A stretch of DNA of 16,691 bases from positions 1-16,691 of the forward strand of contig JAYQEA010000090.1 in assembly GCA_038138625.1 (NCBI GenBank), read 5' to 3'. Below are positions 1 through 5,765 of the stretch, one piece after another (position 1 is the stretch's first letter; every line of letters starts with the position of its first letter). The notes under the pieces are model-generated. The model ran no database searches and was not told the origin of the DNA. It worked only from the letters and a program-made list of their open reading frames with translations. Source of the stretch: JAQXDR01 sp038138625. GTDB lineage: Bacteria; Pseudomonadota; Alphaproteobacteria; Rhodobacterales; Rhodobacteraceae. The position numbers and the translations under genes were made by a program.

Positions 1-176
1 TGGACGGTGCGAAATCAGCATATCGGGATGCTGTGCTGCTGAATTCCGCCGCTGCGTTGATTGTTGCCGGCCGGGCAAGCGATCTTAAGGATGGCGTCGA
101 TCAGGCCCGGGCAAGTATTGACAGCGGCGCCGCGCGCGACAAGGTTATTGCTTTGGCAAAAGCGACACATGCATAA
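1..176 (+). CDS. trpD: Anthranilate phosphoribosyltransferase, C-terminal end (partial)
   Basis: This is the last 57 residues of a protein whose start lies outside the window. The first whole codon begins at base 3 and the stop is TAA at 174-176. The visible tail contains the segments RDAVLLNSAAALIVAG and DLKDGVDQARASIDSG, which match the C-terminal helices of TrpD. TrpD transfers phosphoribosyl from PRPP to anthranilate in tryptophan synthesis. The assignment is strengthened by trpC just downstream, since trpD–trpC adjacency is common in alphaproteobacteria. The next gene (ung) starts inside the last codons of this one, so the two are probably translationally coupled. The catalytic and PRPP-binding parts are not visible. 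Confidence 0.85.
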   Translation, partial: DGAKSAYRDAVLLNSAAALIVAGRASDLKDGVDQARASIDSGAARDKVIALAKATHA

Positions 177-813
177 TCACACCCTACCGGGGGCATGGAC
201 GCAGTGTGCGGTGGACGAGGCGAAGCTGACGGCTGTTCTCAACGCGTTACCGGCAGACCACTTGCCGCCGAGAGAGCAGATTTTCGCGGCTCTTGAGTTT
301 TGTGAACCATCCAAAGTGTCTGTCGTAATCCTGGGTCAAGATCCCTACCCCACACCCGGACATGCTCATGGTCTGGCCTTTTCGGTCACGCCACAAACCA
401 AACCTCTTCCACGATCGCTGTCCAATATTTTCAAGGAACTGAACGAGGACACCGGCATAACCGCCTCTTGTGGGGACCTCAGACCTTGGGCAAAACAGGG
501 TGTCTTGTTGCTGAATTCTGTCCTGACAGTGTCGCCTCAAACAGCAAACGGACATAAAAATATCGGATGGCAGGTCATCACAACAGCATGTCTGAGGTTG
601 CTTGACGACCGGCCTCGCGCGCTGATCTTGTGGGGCAAGCAGGCGCAGCAGACCGCCGCATGCCTACAACATCCCGACCATTTGCGCATTGAAACGCCAC
701 ACCCGTCACCTCTTTCAGCCCACCGAGGTTTTTTCGGTACACGCCCCTTTTCCCGGGTCAACGAGTGGCTTAAAGCCAAAGGACACGCAGAAATCGATTG
801 GAACACCGGATGA
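169..813 (+). CDS. ung: Uracil-DNA glycosylase, family 1
   Basis: The 214-residue product is a family 1 uracil-DNA glycosylase, which removes uracil from DNA to start base-excision repair. The water-activating motif GQDPY is at residues 56-60 (Asp58 is the expected catalytic residue), followed by the uracil-pocket segment AHGLAFSV. The segment WAKQGVLLLNSVLTV is at 107-121, and the C-terminal loop HPSPLSAHRGFFG at 178-190 carries the conserved His178. The residue after GQDPY is Pro, where E. coli and human enzymes have His. I chose ATG at 169, 8 bases inside trpD. The open frame runs further upstream, but that would lie within trpD coding sequence and add residues the family lacks. No strong ribosome site precedes it, which fits coupling to trpD. 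Its stop overlaps the trpC start (ATGA, 810-813). Placing a repair gene between trpD and trpC is unusual. Confidence 0.95.
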   Translation: MHNHTLPGAWTQCAVDEAKLTAVLNALPADHLPPREQIFAALEFCEPSKVSVVILGQDPYPTPGHAHGLAFSVTPQTKPLPRSLSNIFKELNEDTGITASCGDLRPWAKQGVLLLNSVLTVSPQTANGHKNIGWQVITTACLRLLDDRPRALILWGKQAQQTAACLQHPDHLRIETPHPSPLSAHRGFFGTRPFSRVNEWLKAKGHAEIDWNTG

Positions 814-1613
814 GCCCAACCATTCTGGACAAAATCAAAGCCTACAAACTGCAGGAAATTGCTGCCGATAAGGCGCGCATGTCCTACGAAGATCTCGCAG
901 CGCGCGCAAAGATCGCATCACAGCCGCGCAGCTTTGCCAAAGCGTTGCGCACCGCATCGGCCACAGGGTACGGATTGATTGCAGAGATTAAAAAGGCGTC
1001 CCCGTCCAAAGGTCTGATTCGTGCTGACTTTGATCCGCAGGCTTTGGCGCAAGCCTACCAACAAGGCGGCGCAACCTGCCTGTCTGTTTTAACTGATACG
1101 CCATCCTTTCAGGGGGCAAAGTCATATCTGACAGTGGCACGGGAGGCAACAACGCTGCCGGCTCTTCGTAAGGATTTCATGTACGATACCTATCAGGTCG
1201 CAGAGGCCCGCGCGCTTGGTGCGGACTGCATCCTGATTATTATGGCAAGCGTTTCCGATATCCAGGCCGCAGAACTGGAGGCCGCCGCGTTGGAATGGGG
1301 CATGGATGCCCTGATCGAAGTGCACGATGGCGCAGAGCTTGATCGCGCACTGACTCTAAAATCAGAACTTATTGGTATAAATAACCGCAATCTCAATACG
1401 TTTGAAACCACACTTGAGACCACGCGCGAACTTAGCAAGCGCGTTCCCTCCGATCGACTTCTGATTTCCGAATCCGGATTATTTACGCCTGCCGATCTGG
1501 CCGATATGGCAAACTGCGGCGCAAGAACCTTTCTGATCGGCGAGAGCTTGATGCGACAAACAGACGTCACAGATGCCACCCGGACCCTCTTGGCCAATCC
1601 GGTGCTTGCATGA
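810..1613 (+). CDS. trpC: Indole-3-glycerol phosphate synthase
   Basis: The 267-residue single-domain enzyme closes the ring of carboxyphenylamino-deoxyribulose phosphate to indole-3-glycerol phosphate in tryptophan synthesis. It is a TIM barrel with recognisable active-site strands. These are AEIKKASPSKG near residues 58-68 (Glu59 and Lys61), LRKDF at 119-123 (Lys121), LIEVHD at 168-173 (Glu170), INNRNL at 190-195, and the phosphate-binding ends LLISESGL and FLIGESLM near 217 and 241. It is monofunctional; there is no fused TrpF domain as in E. coli. The ATG at 810 overlaps the ung stop by four bases, and its own stop overlaps the moaC start in the same way. The protein is full length with no missing key residue. 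Confidence 0.96.
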   Translation: MSPTILDKIKAYKLQEIAADKARMSYEDLAARAKIASQPRSFAKALRTASATGYGLIAEIKKASPSKGLIRADFDPQALAQAYQQGGATCLSVLTDTPSFQGAKSYLTVAREATTLPALRKDFMYDTYQVAEARALGADCILIIMASVSDIQAAELEAAALEWGMDALIEVHDGAELDRALTLKSELIGINNRNLNTFETTLETTRELSKRVPSDRLLISESGLFTPADLADMANCGARTFLIGESLMRQTDVTDATRTLLANPVLA

Positions 1614-2086
1614 GCGGCCTGACCCATTTCGACGGTAAAGGCGATGCACATATGGTGGATGTGTCCGATAAACCCGTGACGTCACGGGTGGCCACCGCCC
1701 AAGGCCATATTCGTATGGCCAAAAATACCTTTGACATCGTGTCGCAAGGACGTGCCAAAAAGGGCGATGTGCTTTCTGTCGCGCGGCTGGCGGGGATCAT
1801 GGGCGCCAAGCGAACCCCGGAACTCATCCCCCTGTGTCACCCTTTGCCCATTTCCAAAGTGTCTGTTGACCTTGACCTTGACCCAGATTTGCCGGGTGTG
1901 ACGATCAGTGCCACGGTGAAGACAAGCGGCCAAACAGGGGTCGAAATGGAGGCTCTGACCGCCGTTACAACAGCCGCGTTGACGGTGTATGACATGGTCA
2001 AGGCGGTCGACAAATCGATGGTTATAGAAAACATTCGCGTCACTTTGAAAGATGGCGGAAAATCAGGTTTGTACGAGGCGCAATGA
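1610..2086 (+). CDS. moaC: Cyclic pyranopterin monophosphate synthase
   Basis: The 158-residue protein matches MoaC, which converts the MoaA product 3',8-cyclo-GTP into cyclic pyranopterin monophosphate, the first stable intermediate of molybdenum cofactor synthesis. Family signatures are MVDVSDKPVTSRVA near the N terminus, LIPLCHPLP at 72-80, TGVEMEALTA at 109-118, the YDM-K segment at 127-131 and the C-terminal GGKSG at 149-153. The length is normal for the family, which works as a hexamer in the cytoplasm. The start codon overlaps the trpC stop and the stop overlaps the moeA start, each as ATGA. It is therefore probably translated as part of the trp–ung–mo operon. No moaA is in the window. 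Confidence 0.97.
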   Translation: MSGLTHFDGKGDAHMVDVSDKPVTSRVATAQGHIRMAKNTFDIVSQGRAKKGDVLSVARLAGIMGAKRTPELIPLCHPLPISKVSVDLDLDPDLPGVTISATVKTSGQTGVEMEALTAVTTAALTVYDMVKAVDKSMVIENIRVTLKDGGKSGLYEAQ

Positions 2087-3264
2087 TATCCGTTTCCGAC
2101 GCATTACAGACCCTGTTCGATCTCGCGCCGCGTCTTTCCTCGGAACTCATTCCATTGACATCGGCCAGCGGGCGGATTCTTTCTGAACGGGTCGAGACCA
2201 CCCGGACGCAACCGCCTTTTGATGCTTCATCCATGGATGGATATGCCCTTGGACCCACCGACGGGACCGACAGATTTCAAATCATGGGCGAAAGCGCAGC
2301 AGGGCACCCTTTCGCATCCCATCTGAATCCGGGACAAGCCGTTCGCATTTTCACCGGAGCCGTCGTTCCCAATGGTGCTGATCGTGTTTTAATTCAAGAA
2401 GATGCAGAGCGATCTTCAAATATGATCACAACACAGACAATGCCTTTGAAAGGAGCAAATATTCGCACGGCTGGCTGTGACTTTAATCCGGGACAGGGAT
2501 TGGACGCTCCTCGCTGGTTGACGCCCAACGACATTGCTCTGCTGGCTGCGATGAACATAGCCGATGTTCCGGTCGCAAGACGGCCTGTCGTTGCAATCAT
2601 GGCAACGGGTGATGAGCTCGTGGTCCCTGGTGAGGCACCGGGCCCCGGTCAAATTGTTGCATCGAACACATACGGTTTGCATGCCTTGTTCAGGACTGTA
2701 GGAGCAGATGTTCGCATTTTGCCCATTGCACGCGATTCCTTATCCAGTCTGAAGCTCGGCTTTGATCTCGCTGAGGGTGCTGATTTGATTGTGACCATCG
2801 GGGGGGCCTCGGTCGGAGATCACGATCTTGTCGCAACTGTTGCCAAAGACATTGGCATGGAACAGGCCTTTCATAAGGTTGCGATGCGACCGGGAAAGCC
2901 TTTGATGTCGGGCAAGCTGGGCAGGTCCATGATGATTGGCCTTCCCGGAAATCCGGTTTCGGCGATGATATGCGGCGTCATCTTTGTCATGCCTGTCTTA
3001 CGGGCCATGATGGGGCTACCACCTCGCGCCGCGGCGCGTTTTCAGATGCCATTACTGCGGGCAATTCAGGCCAACGGGCCGCGCGAACACTACATGCGCG
3101 CCCGGCAGATAGACGGGCGCGTTCAAGTATTTGACAAACAAGACAGCAGTTTATTGAGCGTTCTTGGGTCCGCGGATCTGCTTGTGGTTCGTCCTCCGCA
3201 TGACGTTGCGCATACCGCCGGAGAACTGGTAGATTGTGTATCCCTTACCGATAGAACAGTCTGA
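2083..3264 (+). CDS. moeA: Molybdopterin molybdenumtransferase
   Basis: The 393-residue protein is MoeA, which inserts molybdate into adenylylated molybdopterin in the last step of molybdenum cofactor assembly. The conserved PPFDASSMDGYA is at 44-55, followed by a GAVVPNGAD segment at 92-100. The MoCF-type binding domain carries ATGDEL at 174-179, TIGGASVGDHD at 238-248, MRPGKPLMSG at 268-277 and GLPGNPVSAM at 286-295. The C-terminal beta domain (about 318-393) is complete. The ATG overlaps the moaC stop by four bases, and a GAGG ribosome-binding sequence lies at 2075-2078. This is the last gene of the operon; a 571-base gap follows. In relatives I would expect lexA or another gene soon after moeA, so gene order appears broken here, though that comparison is from memory. 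Confidence 0.96.
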   Translation: MISVSDALQTLFDLAPRLSSELIPLTSASGRILSERVETTRTQPPFDASSMDGYALGPTDGTDRFQIMGESAAGHPFASHLNPGQAVRIFTGAVVPNGADRVLIQEDAERSSNMITTQTMPLKGANIRTAGCDFNPGQGLDAPRWLTPNDIALLAAMNIADVPVARRPVVAIMATGDELVVPGEAPGPGQIVASNTYGLHALFRTVGADVRILPIARDSLSSLKLGFDLAEGADLIVTIGGASVGDHDLVATVAKDIGMEQAFHKVAMRPGKPLMSGKLGRSMMIGLPGNPVSAMICGVIFVMPVLRAMMGLPPRAAARFQMPLLRAIQANGPREHYMRARQIDGRVQVFDKQDSSLLSVLGSADLLVVRPPHDVAHTAGELVDCVSLTDRTV

Positions 3265-3321
3265 TCACCCCGAGAGTGACTAGGGTTTGTTCGTCCGCTC
3301 TGTTGTAATCACATGGATTGT

Positions 3322-3338
3322 GGCATTCCGCACATGCC
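3322..3338 (+). terminator. Weak candidate terminator after moeA
   Basis: A perfect 5-bp stem (GGCAT/ATGCC) encloses a 7-base loop and is followed by TCTTTAG, 57 bases past the moeA stop. The stem is short and the T tract poor, so it may terminate the operon only weakly or be chance. Confidence 0.25.
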
Positions 3339-3363
3339 TCTTTAGCGACTGATACTACATGAG

Positions 3364-3412
3364 ATTTTCCGAACATAGCATGTGCAACACACGCCCGTGC
3401 CGCGCGGAAAAT
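3364..3412. repeat. 8-bp perfect inverted repeat in the moeA–glpX gap
   Basis: Arms ATTTTCCG (3364-3371) and CGGAAAAT (3405-3412) are exact reverse complements and enclose 33 bases. That interior includes a near-palindrome (GCATGTG against CACACGC with one mismatch), so a branched or long hairpin is possible. No U tract follows in either orientation that would make it a standard terminator. Its function is unknown. Confidence 0.5.
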
Positions 3413-3478
3413 AAATAATGCGCCATCATATCACTTCACAGTTTGACACACATCCGTGAGCCCGTATTCCTAATTAAT

Positions 3479-3537
3479 CGTATTTGCGGTATCTGTTTAA
3501 TCCATGGCCGGACCGATGCCTCTCACACACAAATACG
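3479..3537. repeat. 8-bp perfect inverted repeat with 43-base spacer
   Basis: CGTATTTG at 3479-3486 and CAAATACG at 3530-3537 are exact reverse complements. With the wide spacing this could be a long-range RNA stem, a pair of inverted protein-binding sites, or chance. It gains weight only from the other repeats in the same gap. Confidence 0.35.
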
Positions 3538-3655
3538 GTTCGGCTTGCCTGATTTAGAACAAAAAGGGCTGTCAAACACGATATTGCACGCGCACTCCCA
3601 ACCCGCGTTAGGCAATTCTGGCACGCCCTTAGGATTCAGATCAGCTTTAAGTCCG

Positions 3656-3676
3656 GTACGAACAATTGCTTCGTAC
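3656..3676. repeat. 6-bp stem-loop upstream of glpX
   Basis: GTACGA (3656-3661) and TCGTAC (3671-3676) form a perfect 6-bp stem with a 9-base loop. It ends 9 bases before the larger inverted repeat at 3686-3727, so the two could fold as neighbouring hairpins in one transcript. Confidence 0.4.
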
Positions 3677-3685
3677 GGCTGCAAA

Positions 3686-3727
3686 TGGTCCGGATATGCA
3701 TCGCCCCCCCTCAACATATCCGGACCA
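3686..3727. repeat. Perfect 13-bp inverted repeat (hairpin) upstream of glpX
   Basis: The arms TGGTCCGGATATG (3686-3698) and CATATCCGGACCA (3715-3727) are perfect reverse complements around a 16-base loop that contains a run of seven C (3704-3710). A match of this length is very unlikely by chance. It lies about 110 bases before the glpX start. No T run follows on either strand, so it does not look like an intrinsic terminator. It could be an operator with inverted half-sites, a stable leader or small-RNA hairpin, or a miniature repeat element. Confidence 0.75.
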
Positions 3728-3798
3728 CGCATAGCTTTCGCAATTTTCTCAGGGGCCTTTAACGCTAACAGCCTGTCGTTGGTGACAAAGCGCAGATA

Positions 3799-3804
3799 TA
3801 TACT
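3799..3804 (+). promoter_or_regulatory. Candidate -10 element for glpX
   Basis: TATACT matches the sigma-70 -10 consensus at five of six bases and sits 31 bases before the glpX start. No good -35 hexamer is found at 16-18 bases upstream; a TTG-containing stretch at 3779-3784 is too close. Transcription from here would leave the 13-bp inverted repeat upstream of the start point, where it could act as a DNA site. Confidence 0.3.
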
Positions 3805-3835
3805 CTGGGGAGAAATACACCAAGGACACACCTTT

Positions 3836-4810
3836 ATGATATCTGACTCTATTTTTGACGACCGTATGCTTTCTTTAGGTTTGGCCCGCGTGGCAGAGCA
3901 AGCAGCAATAGCCTCGGCGCGGTTGATTGGGCGCGGCGACGAAAAAGCCGCCGATCAGGCCGCGGTCAACGCCATGCGGGAACAGCTCAATATGTTGGAC
4001 ATCGCGGGCGTGGTTGTCATCGGTGAGGGCGAGCGCGACGAAGCCCCGATGTTGTTCATCGGGGAAGAGGTCGGATCCGGAAATGGCCCTGGTGTTGATA
4101 TTGCACTGGACCCTTTGGAGGGCACAACCCTCACTGCAAAAGATATGCCAAACGCACTGACCGTCATCGCGATGGGCCCGCGCGGGTCCATGTTACACGC
4201 ACCAGATGTCTACATGGACAAACTTGCCATAGGGCCCGGATATCCTGAGGGATTGGTCACGCTTGATATGCCGGCGGCCACGCGCGTATCCGCTTTGGCA
4301 ACGGAAAAAGGGTGCGCTCCACATGATATCACCGTGTGTATTCTGGAACGTCCCCGCCACGAAGATATGATTGCAGAAGTGCGCTCAACCGGAGCTGCAA
4401 TCCGCCTGATCACCGACGGGGATGTGGCAGGTGTCATGCACTGTGCAGAGCCTGCTGTCACGGGGATAGACATGTACATGGGATGCGGCGGTGCGCCCGA
4501 GGGTGTTTTGGCAGCCGCTGCCCTGAAATGTATGGGCGGTCAAATTCAGGGCCGTCTGCTGTTTCGCAATGATGCAGAACGTGGGCGTGCAGCCAAGGCC
4601 GGTATCGGGGATCTCGATAAAATTTATAGTCGCGATGACATGGTTACAGACCACGTCATTTTTGCTGCAACCGGCGTGACCGGCGGATCGCTTCTGCCAG
4701 GGATCAAACGCGAAATCGGTTATCTGACGACCGAGACCCTGTTAATGCGGTCAAAGACCGGATCGGTAAGGCGCATGGTCTATAGGAATCCGACCACAAA
4801 CATGCCGTGA
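3836..4810 (+). CDS. glpX: Class II fructose-1,6-bisphosphatase (GlpX family)
   Basis: The 324-residue protein is a class II fructose-1,6-bisphosphatase, hydrolysing fructose 1,6-bisphosphate to fructose 6-phosphate in gluconeogenesis; some bacterial relatives also act on sedoheptulose 1,7-bisphosphate. Family motifs are GEGERDEAPML at 63-73, DPLEGTT at 92-98, TDGDV at 193-197, GCGGAPEG at 216-223 and ATGVTGGSLLPG at 278-289. Together these form the metal- and phosphate-binding site of the lithium-sensitive phosphatase fold. I start at ATG 3836: the family begins near this point and AAGGA lies at 3822-3826 with 9-base spacing. The frame is open 131 codons further upstream, but that extension resembles nothing and reads through inverted repeats. 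A strong terminator follows the stop. In many relatives this gene follows homoserine dehydrogenase; that gene is absent here. Confidence 0.95.
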   Translation: MISDSIFDDRMLSLGLARVAEQAAIASARLIGRGDEKAADQAAVNAMREQLNMLDIAGVVVIGEGERDEAPMLFIGEEVGSGNGPGVDIALDPLEGTTLTAKDMPNALTVIAMGPRGSMLHAPDVYMDKLAIGPGYPEGLVTLDMPAATRVSALATEKGCAPHDITVCILERPRHEDMIAEVRSTGAAIRLITDGDVAGVMHCAEPAVTGIDMYMGCGGAPEGVLAAAALKCMGGQIQGRLLFRNDAERGRAAKAGIGDLDKIYSRDDMVTDHVIFAATGVTGGSLLPGIKREIGYLTTETLLMRSKTGSVRRMVYRNPTTNMP

Positions 4811-4831
4811 AGCACACATATGGCATTGATG

Positions 4832-4862
4832 GACCCGCTCAACAAAAGAGCGGGTCTTCTTA
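4832..4862 (+). terminator. Intrinsic terminator of glpX
   Basis: A perfect 9-bp GC-rich stem, GACCCGCTC (4832-4840) with GAGCGGGTC (4848-4856), has a 7-base loop AACAAAA and is followed by TTCTT. It begins 21 bases after the glpX stop. Read from the minus strand there is no T tract after the stem, so it serves glpX rather than the convergent yebC gene. Confidence 0.85.
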
Positions 4863-4876
4863 ATCTGGTCTGATGC

Positions 4877-5617
4877 TCAAAGTTGCGACATGACGTCGTC
4901 TGTCGCCTCAAAGTTGGTCGTTACCCGTTGAACATCGTCATCATCTTCTAGCGCGTCGACAAGTTTCATCAGAACTCGCATGGCGTCCAAATCCATTTCG
5001 GTCGTCGTTGTGGGTTTCCAAATCAATTTGGTCGAGCTGCTTTCGCCAAGATCATTTTCCAAAGCTGTTGCAACATCATTCAAATCAGTGTCAGCACACC
5101 AGATGCTGTGGCCATCGTCACTGCTCTCAACATCTTCGGCGCCCGCCTCTAGCGCTGCCATCATCACGGTGTCGGCATCCCCTGCATCCGCAGGATATTG
5201 AACTTCACCTTTCCGCTCGAACATAAACGCAACTGACCCGGTTTCGCCAAGGTTGCCACCGTTTTTGGAAAAGGTCGAACGAACGCTAGACGCAGTGCGG
5301 TTACGGTTGTCGGTCATGGCCTCAACAATTACGGCGACGCCATTAGGCCCATAGCCTTCATAGCGGATCTCTTCATAGTCATCCCCCTCACCGGCTTGCG
5401 ACTTTTTAATCGCGCGCTCGATCACATCTTTTGGAACCGAGTTTGACCGCGCTTCCTTGACCGCCAGCCTCAAACGCGGATTTTTTTCAGGGTCGGGATC
5501 GCCCATCTTGGCAGCAACTGTGATTTCTTTCGACAGCTTCGAGAATAGCTTGGCGCGTGCTGCATCCTGGCGCCCCTTTCGGTGCTGAATATTTGCCCAT
5601 TTAGAATGGCCTGCCAT
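4877..5617 (-). CDS. yebC: YebC/PmpR-type probable transcriptional regulatory protein
   Basis: The 246-residue protein starts with the family hallmark MAGHSKWANIQHRKGRQDA and continues with KLSKEITVAAKMG. The segment NPRLRLAVKEARSNSVPKD is near 46-64, followed by EIRYEGYGPNGVAVIVEAMTDN-type sequence and GGNLGETGSVAFMF. YebC/TACO1-family proteins are three-domain cytoplasmic proteins. Some were described as transcription regulators, and relatives help ribosomes translate proline-rich stretches. The start is ATG at 5617 with a GAGGGA ribosome site a few bases upstream. A longer frame reaching 5710 has a 31-residue extension the family lacks. The gene converges with glpX. It is the last gene of a minus-strand run, 148 bases after the SLC13-type transporter, with GC-rich hairpins between them. 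Confidence 0.95.
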   Translation of the reverse strand: MAGHSKWANIQHRKGRQDAARAKLFSKLSKEITVAAKMGDPDPEKNPRLRLAVKEARSNSVPKDVIERAIKKSQAGEGDDYEEIRYEGYGPNGVAVIVEAMTDNRNRTASSVRSTFSKNGGNLGETGSVAFMFERKGEVQYPADAGDADTVMMAALEAGAEDVESSDDGHSIWCADTDLNDVATALENDLGESSSTKLIWKPTTTTEMDLDAMRVLMKLVDALEDDDDVQRVTTNFEATDDVMSQL

Positions 5618-5661
5618 GGCATCCCTCGTCGTTGAATCTGTAGTGTTTGTTTTGTGATATC

Positions 5662-5721
5662 GGCCCCCACTGGGGCCAAGCCCACGCGCCATGGGGGTCT
5701 TGGGGGCCACGCCCCCCCAAG
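5662..5721 (-). repeat. Cluster of GC-rich hairpins in the yebC leader
   Basis: Two perfect stems lie close together: GGCCCC/GGGGCC (5662-5667 with 5672-5677, 4-base loop) and CTTGGGGG/CCCCCAAG (5699-5706 with 5714-5721, 7-base loop). A weaker CCCA/TGGG pairing (5681-5684 with 5692-5695) sits between them. All fall between the transporter stop and the yebC start. No U tract follows, so they are not typical intrinsic terminators. They resemble REP-like palindromes scattered in GC-rich alphaproteobacterial genomes, or could be RNA-processing or stabilising structures that adjust yebC expression. Confidence 0.6.
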
Positions 5722-5765
5722 GCAGGGGAGCACGAGGGGACGGCAGGCCTCTCGTATACCCTGTT

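Larger units (their letters stand above)
3265..3835. other. 571-base gap between moeA and glpX, rich in inverted repeats
   Basis: No gene with recognisable homology or a good ribosome site is visible here. The sequence looks more AT-rich than its neighbours and contains several perfect inverted repeats: 3322-3338, 3364-3412, 3479-3537, 3656-3676 and 3686-3727. The last is the strongest. The glpX reading frame stays open back to 3443, and an antisense frame is open from 3831 to 3523, but neither gives a product I recognise. The gap may hold the glpX promoter, a structured leader or small RNA, or the remains of a lost gene. Confidence 0.6.

Noticed and set aside
61..168. Upstream extension of the ung reading frame with a TTG start
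   Set aside because: It lies entirely inside trpD coding sequence and adds 36 residues not found in the family; ATG 169 gives the normal N terminus.
3358..3417. Tiny 19-codon open frame starting MRFSEHSMC in the moeA–glpX gap
   Set aside because: It has no ribosome site and overlaps the 8-bp inverted repeat; frames this short are expected by chance.
3443..3835. 131-residue N-terminal extension of GlpX
   Set aside because: GlpX proteins begin near ATG 3836, which has a good ribosome site. The extension shows no domain and reads through the inverted repeats.
4832..4862. The glpX terminator acting also for yebC
   Set aside because: No T tract follows the stem when read on the minus strand.
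5618..5710. 31-residue extension of YebC
   Set aside because: YebC proteins start with MAGHSKW. The extension runs through the GC-rich palindromes, and the internal ATG has its own ribosome site.
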